This document shows, piece after piece, positions 1 to 10,195 of a stretch of DNA of 64,000 nucleotides. Within the stretch, counting starts at the first letter, position 1, and every line of letters begins with the position of its first letter. The translations under genes and the position numbers were made by a program. The notes beneath the pieces are model-generated. The model searched no databases. It was given only the letters and a program-made list of their open reading frames with translations, and had not been told where the DNA came from. This DNA comes from Flavobacteriales bacterium. Its GTDB lineage: Bacteria > Bacteroidota > Bacteroidia > Flavobacteriales_D > Parvicellaceae. Location: the NCBI GenBank assembly GCA_025210295.1, contig JAOASC010000041.1, positions 1-64,000 on the forward strand. The letters are read 5' to 3'.

Positions 1-1990
<1,990 letters not shown>

Positions 1991-2063
1991 TTTAATAAGT
2001 AACAATTTATTTTGAATCTAATTTTTGTGATCTAATTAATTTCTATTGTTTTATTTTACTATT

Positions 2064-2083
2064 TTCAATATGTCAAAGAACTT
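2064..2083 (-). promoter_or_regulatory. boxA-like antitermination element before 23S
   Basis: The minus strand reads AAGTTCTTTGACATATTGAA. An almost identical 20-mer (one mismatch) lies in the 16S leader at 4044-4063. One copy ahead of each large rRNA is the usual placement of boxA antitermination sites bound by the NusB/S10 complex. The duplication is seen directly. The role is inferred from position and from the known occurrence of such motifs in Bacteroidota rRNA operons. Confidence 0.6.
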
Positions 2084-2103
2084 ATTCTGTATGATACAGA
2101 TTG

Positions 2104-2177
<74 letters not shown>

Positions 2178-2186
2178 TTATAACTG

Positions 2187-2260
2187 TAGTCCCTCGCAGA
2201 TTTGAACTGCGGACCTCTACATTATCAGTGTAGCGCTCTAACCAACTGAGCTAAGGGACT
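2187..2260 (-). tRNA. tRNA-Ile (anticodon GAT)
   Basis: A 74-nt cloverleaf in the rRNA spacer, upstream of tRNA-Ala in transcription order. The anticodon loop CTGATAA between CTACA and TGTAG gives GAT. The acceptor arm AGTCCCT pairs perfectly with AGGGACT and the discriminator is A. CCA is not encoded. The Ile-Ala pair in the 16S-23S spacer is the classic bacterial arrangement. Confidence 0.97.
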
Positions 2261-2395
2261 ATATATTCACTATACAACCTCTCAACGCTCTTATAGTCGT
2301 TACACTGAGCTTATAAGGAATAAGTTTGAAGTATATAAAAATTAAGACTAACTCAGAAAGTATTCTCAACTTCCAAAAATCCTAAGATTCTCTAA

Positions 2396-3917
<1,522 letters not shown>

Positions 3918-4043
3918 ATTATAAAGTTTAATCTGTTTAATCTCAAAGAATTTTTCAATTTGCTTATACTTAATATATAAGTATTGCTGTTTGCTAGTCT
4001 TAATTTTTATTTTAGTTTCTAAAATGTTTTCTAAAAACTATAC

Positions 4044-4063
4044 TTCAATAAGTCAAAGAACTT
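4044..4063 (-). promoter_or_regulatory. boxA-like antitermination element in 16S leader
   Basis: The minus strand reads AAGTTCTTTGACTTATTGAA, matching the copy before 23S at 2064-2083 at 19 of 20 bases. It lies downstream of both rRNA promoters and about 130 bp before the 16S 5' end, where a boxA antitermination site is expected. Confidence 0.6.
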
Positions 4064-4091
4064 CTATTTTTAAATTTTCTTTCGCTTTGTC

Positions 4092-4125
4092 AAAACCGTT
4101 GTTTTTAAAAGCGAGTGCAAAGATA
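4092..4125. repeat. 34-bp direct repeat, copy A, at rRNA promoter P2
   Basis: An imperfect direct repeat of 4189-4222 with about 30 of 34 positions identical. It covers the -7 box plus about 26 bp of initially transcribed sequence, including a shared AAAACCGTTGTTTT block. Duplication of the start region suggests that the promoter segment itself was duplicated, or that the initial transcript has a conserved role. Confidence 0.8.
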
Positions 4126-4147
4126 AATGAAATATTTAAACCTGCAA
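4118..4147 (-). promoter_or_regulatory. rRNA operon promoter, proximal (P2)
   Basis: The minus strand has a -33 TTG (4145-4147), a 19-bp spacer and a -7 box TATCTTTG (4118-4125). This is the Bacteroidota primary sigma consensus TTG / TAnnTTTG. A near-identical copy lies 97 bp upstream, giving tandem promoters for the 16S-23S operon. Confidence 0.75.
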
Positions 4148-4188
4148 GAAAAATTTTAAATTTTATTTTTTAATCTCGCCCTGTTAAT

Positions 4189-4222
4189 AAAACCGTTGTT
4201 TTGTAGAGCGGGTGCAAAGATA
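4189..4222. repeat. 34-bp direct repeat, copy B, at rRNA promoter P1
   Basis: Partner of 4092-4125, offset by 97 bp. It shares AAAACCGTTGTTTT and GTGCAAAGATA. See the copy A entry. Confidence 0.8.
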
Positions 4223-4244
4223 CACAACATTTTCTTTTCAGCAA
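4215..4244 (-). promoter_or_regulatory. rRNA operon promoter, distal (P1)
   Basis: The minus strand has TTG (4242-4244), a 19-bp spacer and TATCTTTG (4215-4222), the same geometry as the proximal promoter at 4118-4147. Both are followed in the transcribed direction by the same repeated initial-transcribed sequence (see the repeat entries). Confidence 0.75.
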
Positions 4245-4610
4245 GCAATAAAACAAACTTTTTTTATTTTTACCCTCACAAAAACCACTAAAACACTGTC
4301 TAAAAGAAAGTTACAACCTAAAGTTTTTTTACCTTTTTTTTCTTTGTATTATATATGATTAATAAACACTGTAATAACTGCATAGAGTAATTTTATAAAT
4401 CTGGTTTAGTTAAGCTAACTAATTTAACTATTAATTGATACAATGATATAATATTTTAAAGTCTCTTTTCTCTATATTCTCTATTCTACTTTAACCCGCG
4501 TTAGGGATAGAAGTAATTGTTTGAACTCTTTTTGATATAGATTCAAGATTTTAAGATTCAGGACTAAAGACTTGAAAGGTTAGTATACCTCAAGATAGGC
4601 ATCTAAAAAA
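4245..4610. other. AT-rich non-coding region upstream of the rRNA promoters
   Basis: About 370 bp between the rRNA promoters and the GC-rich element after the cytidine deaminase gene. It has many A and T runs that could act as UP-like DNA. I see no convincing gene, RNA or inverted repeat here. The short open frame at 3991-4173 lies in the rRNA leader and is not credible. Confidence 0.5.
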
Positions 4611-4650
4611 AGTGAGTGCGGATAGCCCGACCTGAAAGGGAACGCCCTAT
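4611..4650. other. GC-rich intergenic element after cdd
   Basis: A conspicuous GC-rich island of about 40 bp in very AT-rich surroundings. The plus strand contains GATAGCCCGACC and AAAGGGAACGCCC, followed by a T run. It overlaps the stop codon of the deaminase gene. I recall similar GGGCGTTCCC...TCGGGCTATCC strings between genes in other flavobacterial genomes, so it may be a dispersed intergenic repeat. Only one copy occurs in this window, so that cannot be confirmed here. Confidence 0.4.
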
Positions 4651-5135
4651 TTTTTGGGATTGATAACCAAGGTTTCGAAAGACAAAGGCAATAAATCGTT
4701 GATTGATTTGAAAATTAAAATCTCATTTTGACCTTTTAGGATAATTTCGATTGGGGAATTTTGATTTCGTTCGTATTCGCTAATTACTTGTCGGCAAGAG
4801 CCACATGGTGTTACGACTTCGTTGTATGCTTCTTTAATGGACTTAGCTGTAATCGCTAGCTTACGGATTTTTGAATTGGGATAGTTGGCTTTGCAATAAA
4901 AAATAGCAACTCGTTCAGCACATAATGAAGATGGGAATGCTATATTCTCCTGATTGTTACCTAAAACAACATCTCCTGTATCGAGCAACAAAGCTGCTCC
5001 AACATAAAAATCTGAATAAACAGCATACGCCTTATCTCTAATCTCATCTGCTTTTTGAATTAGCATTTGATTTTCTTGAGATAACTCCTCAAATTGTAAG
5101 GATTGATACGCTATTTCTATTGTCTTTTTCTTCAT
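4647..5135 (-). CDS. cdd: Cytidine deaminase
   Basis: Zinc-dependent hydrolytic deamination of cytidine or deoxycytidine to uridine or deoxyuridine, in cytosolic pyrimidine salvage. The 162-residue protein has the family signature: Cys72-Ala-Glu74 (zinc ligand plus catalytic Glu) and Pro110-Cys-Gly-Ser-Cys114, which supplies the other two zinc Cys ligands. An N-terminal extension of about 25 residues precedes the usual domain, giving a length slightly above the 130-150 typical of small homotetrameric enzymes. It stands alone between the rRNA operon and a divergent DUF4956 gene. The ATG at 5135 is the only sensible start. Confidence 0.93.
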   Translation of the reverse strand: MKKKTIEIAYQSLQFEELSQENQMLIQKADEIRDKAYAVYSDFYVGAALLLDTGDVVLGNNQENIAFPSSLCAERVAIFYCKANYPNSKIRKLAITAKSIKEAYNEVVTPCGSCRQVISEYERNQNSPIEIILKGQNEILIFKSINDLLPLSFETLVINPKK

Positions 5136-5312
5136 ATTTGCATTGCTAAATTAAAAGTAATTCGTTAATAACCTACTATTTTCAGTGTTTTTTGACTATT
5201 TTGTAGCATTACTTTTACAATTCGCTTATTTAACGTTGATTTTTTTGATTGAAAACAAATTATTTTTCTGCTTTTCGCGTTATCTAAATTTTATAGAATA
5301 AAAATAATAGGT

Positions 5313-5966
5313 ATGGGAATGATGACATTGCTTTCTAGTTTTTTGGGAATTGAATTATACGACAATGATTTTGAAAAATTAATTTTTAGATTTTGCATTG
5401 CATTGCTCTTTATCTTTATAACTGTTAGGGGGCTATACTATCCTATTGCTAAGAAAAAAGAATATGCTTTTTCTTATATGATTTTAGGCGTCGTGATCTT
5501 CTTTATCAGTTTTACATTAAAAAAGTTTGAACTAGGTACAGGAATGGCTCTTGGTCTCTTTGCTATTTTTGGTATAATACGTTATCGAACTGATGCCATG
5601 CCTGTAAAAGAGATGACGTATCTTTTTATCGTCATAGGATTGTCTATTATCAATGCCTTATCAAACAAAAAAGTAAGTTATACTGAGATTTTATTTACCA
5701 ACCTTGTAATTGTTGTTATAACATATTTAATGGAACGTGTATGGTTCAATAATAAATCCCTTGTTCCTGTACCTAAGCCCCCAAAGCCTGAAGCTAAGCA
5801 ATCAGTTGTTTATGACGATTTAGAGCTAGTAAAACTTGAAAAGAGAGACCAATTATTAGCTGACCTTTCAACAAAAACTGGACTAACTATCAACCGAATT
5901 AAAATTGATTCTATTAACTATAAAGAACAATTTGCTCAAATAACTATTTACTACAAAAATATTTAA
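5313..5966 (+). CDS. DUF4956 family membrane protein
   Basis: 217 residues with about four hydrophobic segments (roughly residues 24-40, 48-66, 74-90 and 98-150), then a soluble C-terminal domain of about 65 residues. The hallmark is a glycine-rich stretch (GLFAIFGIIRYRT, about residues 82-94) leading to MPVKEMTYLF, typical of DUF4956. Family members often sit beside VTC-type polyphosphate polymerases, but no such neighbour exists here. Biochemical function is unknown. Its stop codon interlocks with that of the convergent ligase gene in a shared TTAA (5963-5966). The start could also be the third codon-level Met (MTLLSS). Confidence 0.75.
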   Translation: MGMMTLLSSFLGIELYDNDFEKLIFRFCIALLFIFITVRGLYYPIAKKKEYAFSYMILGVVIFFISFTLKKFELGTGMALGLFAIFGIIRYRTDAMPVKEMTYLFIVIGLSIINALSNKKVSYTEILFTNLVIVVITYLMERVWFNNKSLVPVPKPPKPEAKQSVVYDDLELVKLEKRDQLLADLSTKTGLTINRIKIDSINYKEQFAQITIYYKNI

Positions 5967-7438
5967 CCTTTATTTAAATATAAACTCAAGAGCTCTTTTT
6001 TATCGACTTTTCCATTTTGATTTAAGGGAATCTTATCCACTAAAATAACATCTCCAGGAATCATATAATGCGGTAGTGTTTTGGACAATTCCGCTTTTAG
6101 CTGTTCCACTGAATAACTTCCTTCTTCTTCTAGCTGGATAAAACTGGCTATTTTTTTAGTTATCCCCTTACGCTTTAAAGGAAGGGTTTCTGCATAGACT
6201 ACATAATCCAGATTATTAAAAGCCCCAGTTATTTCATTTAATTCTATTCTATAACCGTGTAATTTAACCAAATCATCATTTCTACCATAAAAGTATAAAT
6301 AACCATTTTCTAAATATCCTTGATCTCCTGTTTTAAAAGCTCTTTGATGATTAATCATTCTAAACTTTTGGTCATTGAGTGCTTTATTATTGACATATCC
6401 TATTGAAACATTGGGTCCTACAATAATAATTTCCTTATCTTCTATTAAGATTTCTGTTTCCTCTTTTACTTTTCCTACTGGCAATGGATCTTGTTCTTCT
6501 AATATTTCTGGCGTTATTTCTACTACTGTTGTTGCAACTGTAGCTTCTGTTGGACCATACGTATTGATAACACGGGCAAAACTATAATTTGAAAACAACT
6601 TCTTAACCAATGCATTAGGTAATACCTCTCCACAAAAAAGGAAAGTAGTTATTGATTGAAACCTTTTAGTATCTTTAATTCTTGCATAGGTCAAAGCAAA
6701 AGATGGAGTAGAAACCCAAATACTACCATTGTATTGCTCTATTCTTTCCATTAAGACGGATGGATTGGCTCCTTGCGCACTACTGTTCAACATTATTGTT
6801 GCTCCTAGATGAGCAAAAGTCATGACTTCAAATACTGATAAATCAAAACTTAATAACGCTGTATTGATGAATGTATCTTTGGTTGAAAAGTTAAAATCTG
6901 TCCCACCCATCCAACGGACAAATGACTGAACTGCTTCTGATGATATTTGAACTCCCTTAGGTTCTCCTGTACTACCAGAAGTAAAAATAATATAGACAAC
7001 AGGGTCTGATTGTTCCTCTTTAATCAAGGTTTCATTAACCAGTTTACTTGTCTTTATATTTGTTTTTAAGAGGCTAATCTGATTTATTCCATCGATAGCT
7101 AACGTCTCTTCTGTTGTGTTAATAATTAATTGACTATCTACTGTCGTCTTTATTTTCTCAATTCTTTCTAGAGGATAAATTACATCTACTGGAATATAAG
7201 TGATTTTCAATTTCATAAGGGCATATATAGCGACTAACATATTAGCACTCTTATGTCCATATATAATAACTGGGGTTCCCAATTGATGGCATTCATTTTG
7301 TTCAAGAACAGTTATTAATTCATCAACCCTGGCATTAAACGCTCTCCAAGTTAATGAAAAATCTTCTCCAATTACTGCCAACTTATCGGCTTCGATTTCC
7401 TTCTCTACAAATTCTTTTTTATTAAAACAAAATCTCAT
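5963..7438 (-). CDS. dltA: DltA-like amino-acid adenylating ligase
   Basis: An ANL-superfamily enzyme that would adenylate an amino acid with ATP and load it on the phosphopantetheine of the carrier protein encoded upstream (9956-10195). The 491 residues match DltA length. Visible motifs: P-loop FTSGSTGEPK (152-161), CGEVLP (269-274), NTYGPTEAT (292-300) and the C-terminal GKVDKKELL with catalytic Lys477. In Bacillus DltA the STPSF-x-x-x-C segment carries a cysteine said to favour D-Ala. By eye the equivalent here is Tyr251, so the substrate may not be D-alanine. It is the last gene of the operon, 3 nt after dltB. DltA-like is more certain than the activated residue. Confidence 0.85.
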   Translation of the reverse strand: MRFCFNKKEFVEKEIEADKLAVIGEDFSLTWRAFNARVDELITVLEQNECHQLGTPVIIYGHKSANMLVAIYALMKLKITYIPVDVIYPLERIEKIKTTVDSQLIINTTEETLAIDGINQISLLKTNIKTSKLVNETLIKEEQSDPVVYIIFTSGSTGEPKGVQISSEAVQSFVRWMGGTDFNFSTKDTFINTALLSFDLSVFEVMTFAHLGATIMLNSSAQGANPSVLMERIEQYNGSIWVSTPSFALTYARIKDTKRFQSITTFLFCGEVLPNALVKKLFSNYSFARVINTYGPTEATVATTVVEITPEILEEQDPLPVGKVKEETEILIEDKEIIIVGPNVSIGYVNNKALNDQKFRMINHQRAFKTGDQGYLENGYLYFYGRNDDLVKLHGYRIELNEITGAFNNLDYVVYAETLPLKRKGITKKIASFIQLEEEGSYSVEQLKAELSKTLPHYMIPGDVILVDKIPLNQNGKVDKKELLSLYLNKG

Positions 7439-7441
7439 CTC

Positions 7442-8617
7442 TTAAAATAATTTACCACTAAAAATATAAATTGCAAAAGCTACTGAATTTACCATTAGAA
7501 AAATTGATATAACCTTGATGATAACTGGAGACATTCCTCCAAAAACTACATCTTTTTTGGATTTCTTACAGCGATATATATAATAATTATGTAACACTGA
7601 ATAAACACCAAACAGCATCCCACTAGCAATGTAATGCAACTGAAAACCATTCCAAAACCCCATCAATGTAAATGTACTCATTAACGCAATATTTTGTCTT
7701 GTAATAGGTTTGTATATTTTCTTTTTCGTCAAATATTTAAATATCGGTCTGAAGAAATAATTATTTAGCCAATCCCCTAAACTTTTATGCCACTTCTTCC
7801 AAAATTCTTTGGGGTTTAATGCTAAAAATGGCTGATCAAAGTTAATTGGAACTGTAATTCCTAATAAGTGCCCAAAACTAATGGCTAAAAGTGAATACCC
7901 TGCAAAGTCAAAAAAGAGGTACAATAAGTAGGTGTACATATACTCCAAATGATACACTAGCGTGCCATCGTTTACCAAATAAACCAACACTAAACGTCTG
8001 ATCGCTTCGGCTATGATAAATTTATACAGTAGCCCTACTATTAGTTTTTCCCAAGCTAGATTGAAGTTGGTCCATGTGATTGAATCATAACCTTTATCCA
8101 CGTCTTTCTGAAATCTTCTAAAATTATCTATAGGACCTATTAATAACGTTGGAACAAAAGCTGCAAAATTGAAAAAGCTTAAAAATGAAATTTTTACATC
8201 AGTTTCTTTATCGTCTATATATAAACCGATAACTTTAAATACAACATAAGATAAGCCTGCAATTTGAAATATGTTTTTTAAGGTAAGTACAGGTTCCTCA
8301 GACCAATCTATTACGTTTACTGTTTTCATCAAAAAGATGGGAACAGCCAAAATCAACATGGGAAATAAGACATTTGACTTTTTGTAGTATTTCCGGAGTA
8401 AGTTTACCGCAACATATAAATAGATGATTAATCCTAAAAAATGGAAAGGCTTAGGATATAAAAGCGCTAAATATGCAGTTGCGATCAAAGCTAATACCCA
8501 TTGGTATGCAATGACTTTGCTAAAAAACTGTTTAGCAATTAGCATGATAACATATGCAATAAAAACGAAAGCAAAAAAGATTGCTGAAGTAAATGGGAGT
8601 GTATTGTGCAGTTCCAT
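7442..8617 (-). CDS. dltB: DltB-like MBOAT acyltransferase
   Basis: A polytopic membrane-bound O-acyltransferase that would take the aminoacyl group from the carrier protein across the membrane. It has about 11 hydrophobic segments. MBOAT signatures are FWKKWHKSLGDWL and GFWNGFQLHYIASG; their histidines (277 and 328 from this start) fit the two conserved MBOAT His residues. I chose ATG 8617, giving 391 residues. A longer frame from TTG 8641 would overlap the microprotein gene, whereas ATG 8617 begins 4 nt after its stop. Close relatives in alginate O-acetylation (AlgI) are also MBOATs, but the neighbours point to a Dlt-type pathway. Confidence 0.88.
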   Translation of the reverse strand: MELHNTLPFTSAIFFAFVFIAYVIMLIAKQFFSKVIAYQWVLALIATAYLALLYPKPFHFLGLIIYLYVAVNLLRKYYKKSNVLFPMLILAVPIFLMKTVNVIDWSEEPVLTLKNIFQIAGLSYVVFKVIGLYIDDKETDVKISFLSFFNFAAFVPTLLIGPIDNFRRFQKDVDKGYDSITWTNFNLAWEKLIVGLLYKFIIAEAIRRLVLVYLVNDGTLVYHLEYMYTYLLYLFFDFAGYSLLAISFGHLLGITVPINFDQPFLALNPKEFWKKWHKSLGDWLNNYFFRPIFKYLTKKKIYKPITRQNIALMSTFTLMGFWNGFQLHYIASGMLFGVYSVLHNYYIYRCKKSKKDVVFGGMSPVIIKVISIFLMVNSVAFAIYIFSGKLF

Positions 8618-8621
8618 TGTT

Positions 8622-8777
8622 TTAAAATTGTTGGTAAACAAAATCTACTTTAGAAGCGGCCTCTACCTTTTTATTAGGGTGTAATAAAACATCAATATCT
8701 AGATGATATAAGTATAACCACCCTATAATTAGAAAAAGATAGATTAATACATTCTTCACAATCGCTTTAACTTCCAT
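8622..8777 (-). CDS. dltX: DltX-like microprotein with C-terminal FxYxxF motif
   Basis: A 51-residue open frame between dltD and dltB that is easily missed. It starts MEVKAIVKNV, has one hydrophobic helix (about residues 10-27), a short periplasmic stretch, and ends exactly with FVYQQF. Gram-positive DltX is a roughly 50-residue single-pass protein ending in an F-x-Y-x-x-F motif (FIYNEF-like). Its tyrosine was reported to carry the D-alanyl group from DltB to DltD. Size, topology, position and terminal motif all match. Its ATG (8775-8777) overlaps the last 11 nt of dltD, and its stop is 4 nt before the dltB ATG, so translational coupling is likely. The acyl-relay role is inferred. Confidence 0.82.
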   Translation of the reverse strand: MEVKAIVKNVLIYLFLIIGWLYLYHLDIDVLLHPNKKVEAASKVDFVYQQF

Positions 8778-9963
8778 AATATAAACTATCTATATATTGA
8801 TTAACTTTCATCCAGCCATAATCGCCGAGATGCATAACATCTCTCAATACTCCTGGTTCATAATTTTCTTTTGAATCCACAAACATGTTGTAATATGGTA
8901 TCTTATTTTCTTTTAATTGGCTAGTTATCGAGTCCATAATTGGATTTAAACGTTCTAGACCAACAAAATAATGAGGATTAAGCGGTTGTATAATAAAACT
9001 CGCATTAATATTTTTCTCGCTCAAATACTTAACAACCATTTTAAAGTCTCTATATTCTTCATTGGCATTTATAGCTATACTTTCAACAGTAGAAGATCGT
9101 TCTTTTCCATTTTCATCAATTAAATACTTTGTATAATACTCATCTTCTACAATTAGTTTATTGTTGGTGATCGCTTTTAAGAATGTTTCTTGAACTTTAA
9201 GTGCAGTATCACTTAAGCTTCCCTCCCATTGACTAACGAGTTCGTTTTTGGGCTTTATAGTATAATTAACCTTGTTAATGTAATAGGTGTAGCCTACTAT
9301 TTTTTTTAGCTTCAAATCAACATTATATTTCAAGTTATTCCACCATGACTTTGGGCGTGAAAGGTATAATTCTGATAAGTAACTATACTCTTTGGGTACA
9401 GGGTCAAAATTTTGTTTATTTTGAGCGATATACTGACCTATATAATGCTTATAAGCTTCATCTATTTCATTGTTGGCTATAATTTTACTTAAAAGTTCTG
9501 GCTTAGCAAACTCTACGAAAGCACTTGAATTGGTTCCTCCTCCTTGAAACCAACCTGGACTAAGAAATATACAAACTTTAGAATTGTCTAGATATTCTGT
9601 TGCTGCTAATAATTCAATTAGAATGCTTAAATGTTGGTGATGTGCATGACCAATTCCCAAGACTTGTCTTCCCATTTTATTTGGAAAAAATTTATAAGTA
9701 GCATAGGGAGTATAATTAAACTCTGAAGAACCAAACAGCGTCAGTTGATTGGTATTTTGAATACTTGCCAAATAATCGATTATATTCTGCTCATCTCCAT
9801 TTAAGTTGGGAAACACTCCACTAACCGTTATTTGTTCAGCTGTTTTATTTTCTTCATTTATCACTAATTTCACGGCACTTGATGGCAGTAAAAAATAGGC
9901 AACCAACAACACTCCTAGGCTTATAATCAATGATAAGAAGTGTACTTTAAAAAATTTAGCCAT
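8767..9963 (-). CDS. dltD: DltD-like SGNH-type transferase
   Basis: 398 residues: an N-terminal signal anchor (about 8-26) followed by a large periplasmic domain. Candidate catalytic residues are Ser79 in LFGSSEF and Asp375-x-x-His378 in DVMHLGDYGW, the SGNH/DltD arrangement. In Gram-positive bacteria DltD receives the D-alanyl group after DltB/DltX and passes it to teichoic acid. Here the acceptor is unknown. It overlaps dltC by 8 nt and dltX by 11 nt. The sequence is divergent, so assignment rests on motifs, length and operon context together. Confidence 0.83.
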   Translation of the reverse strand: MAKFFKVHFLSLIISLGVLLVAYFLLPSSAVKLVINEENKTAEQITVSGVFPNLNGDEQNIIDYLASIQNTNQLTLFGSSEFNYTPYATYKFFPNKMGRQVLGIGHAHHQHLSILIELLAATEYLDNSKVCIFLSPGWFQGGGTNSSAFVEFAKPELLSKIIANNEIDEAYKHYIGQYIAQNKQNFDPVPKEYSYLSELYLSRPKSWWNNLKYNVDLKLKKIVGYTYYINKVNYTIKPKNELVSQWEGSLSDTALKVQETFLKAITNNKLIVEDEYYTKYLIDENGKERSSTVESIAINANEEYRDFKMVVKYLSEKNINASFIIQPLNPHYFVGLERLNPIMDSITSQLKENKIPYYNMFVDSKENYEPGVLRDVMHLGDYGWMKVNQYIDSLYYGS

Positions 9964-10195
9964 TTTTAGCTTCCAATTTTCTATTAATGTACTGTATAAT
10001 TAAATTAACAGTTTGAAAATTATCTTCAATAATTTCGAAGAAAGGAACTTCTATATCATATTCTTCTTCAATTTCGACTGCCAACTCTACAATTGTTATT
10101 GAATCTAATATTCCTGATTCCCATAATGCGTCATCTGGTTCAACTACAGAAAAAGAGACCTCTTCTATTTTTTCTATTAAAAATTCTTTCATCAT
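9956..10195 (-). CDS. dltC: DltC-like acyl/peptidyl carrier protein
   Basis: A 79-residue acidic carrier protein. The phosphopantetheine attachment site is Ser32 in SGILDSITIVEL, the Asp-Ser-(Leu/Ile) motif of carrier proteins. It is predicted to be activated by a phosphopantetheinyl transferase encoded elsewhere, then loaded by the DltA-like ligase and unloaded at the MBOAT protein. Its ATG shares one base with the stop of the upstream lipoprotein gene (TAATG at 10193-10197). Length and position fit DltC rather than fatty-acid AcpP. Confidence 0.88.
   Translation of the reverse strand: MMKEFLIEKIEEVSFSVVEPDDALWESGILDSITIVELAVEIEEEYDIEVPFFEIIEDNFQTVNLIIQYINRKLEAKNG

Noticed and set aside
3991..4173. 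60-codon open frame in the 16S leader
   Set aside because: It is low-complexity, runs antisense to the rRNA leader and overlaps the boxA-like element and promoter P2.
8642..8684. Plus-strand frame 8424-8684 and the TTG extension of dltB to 8641
   Set aside because: The plus-strand frame is antisense to dltB and dltX; the TTG extension would overlap dltX and adds no conserved residues, whereas ATG 8617 fits directly after the dltX stop.
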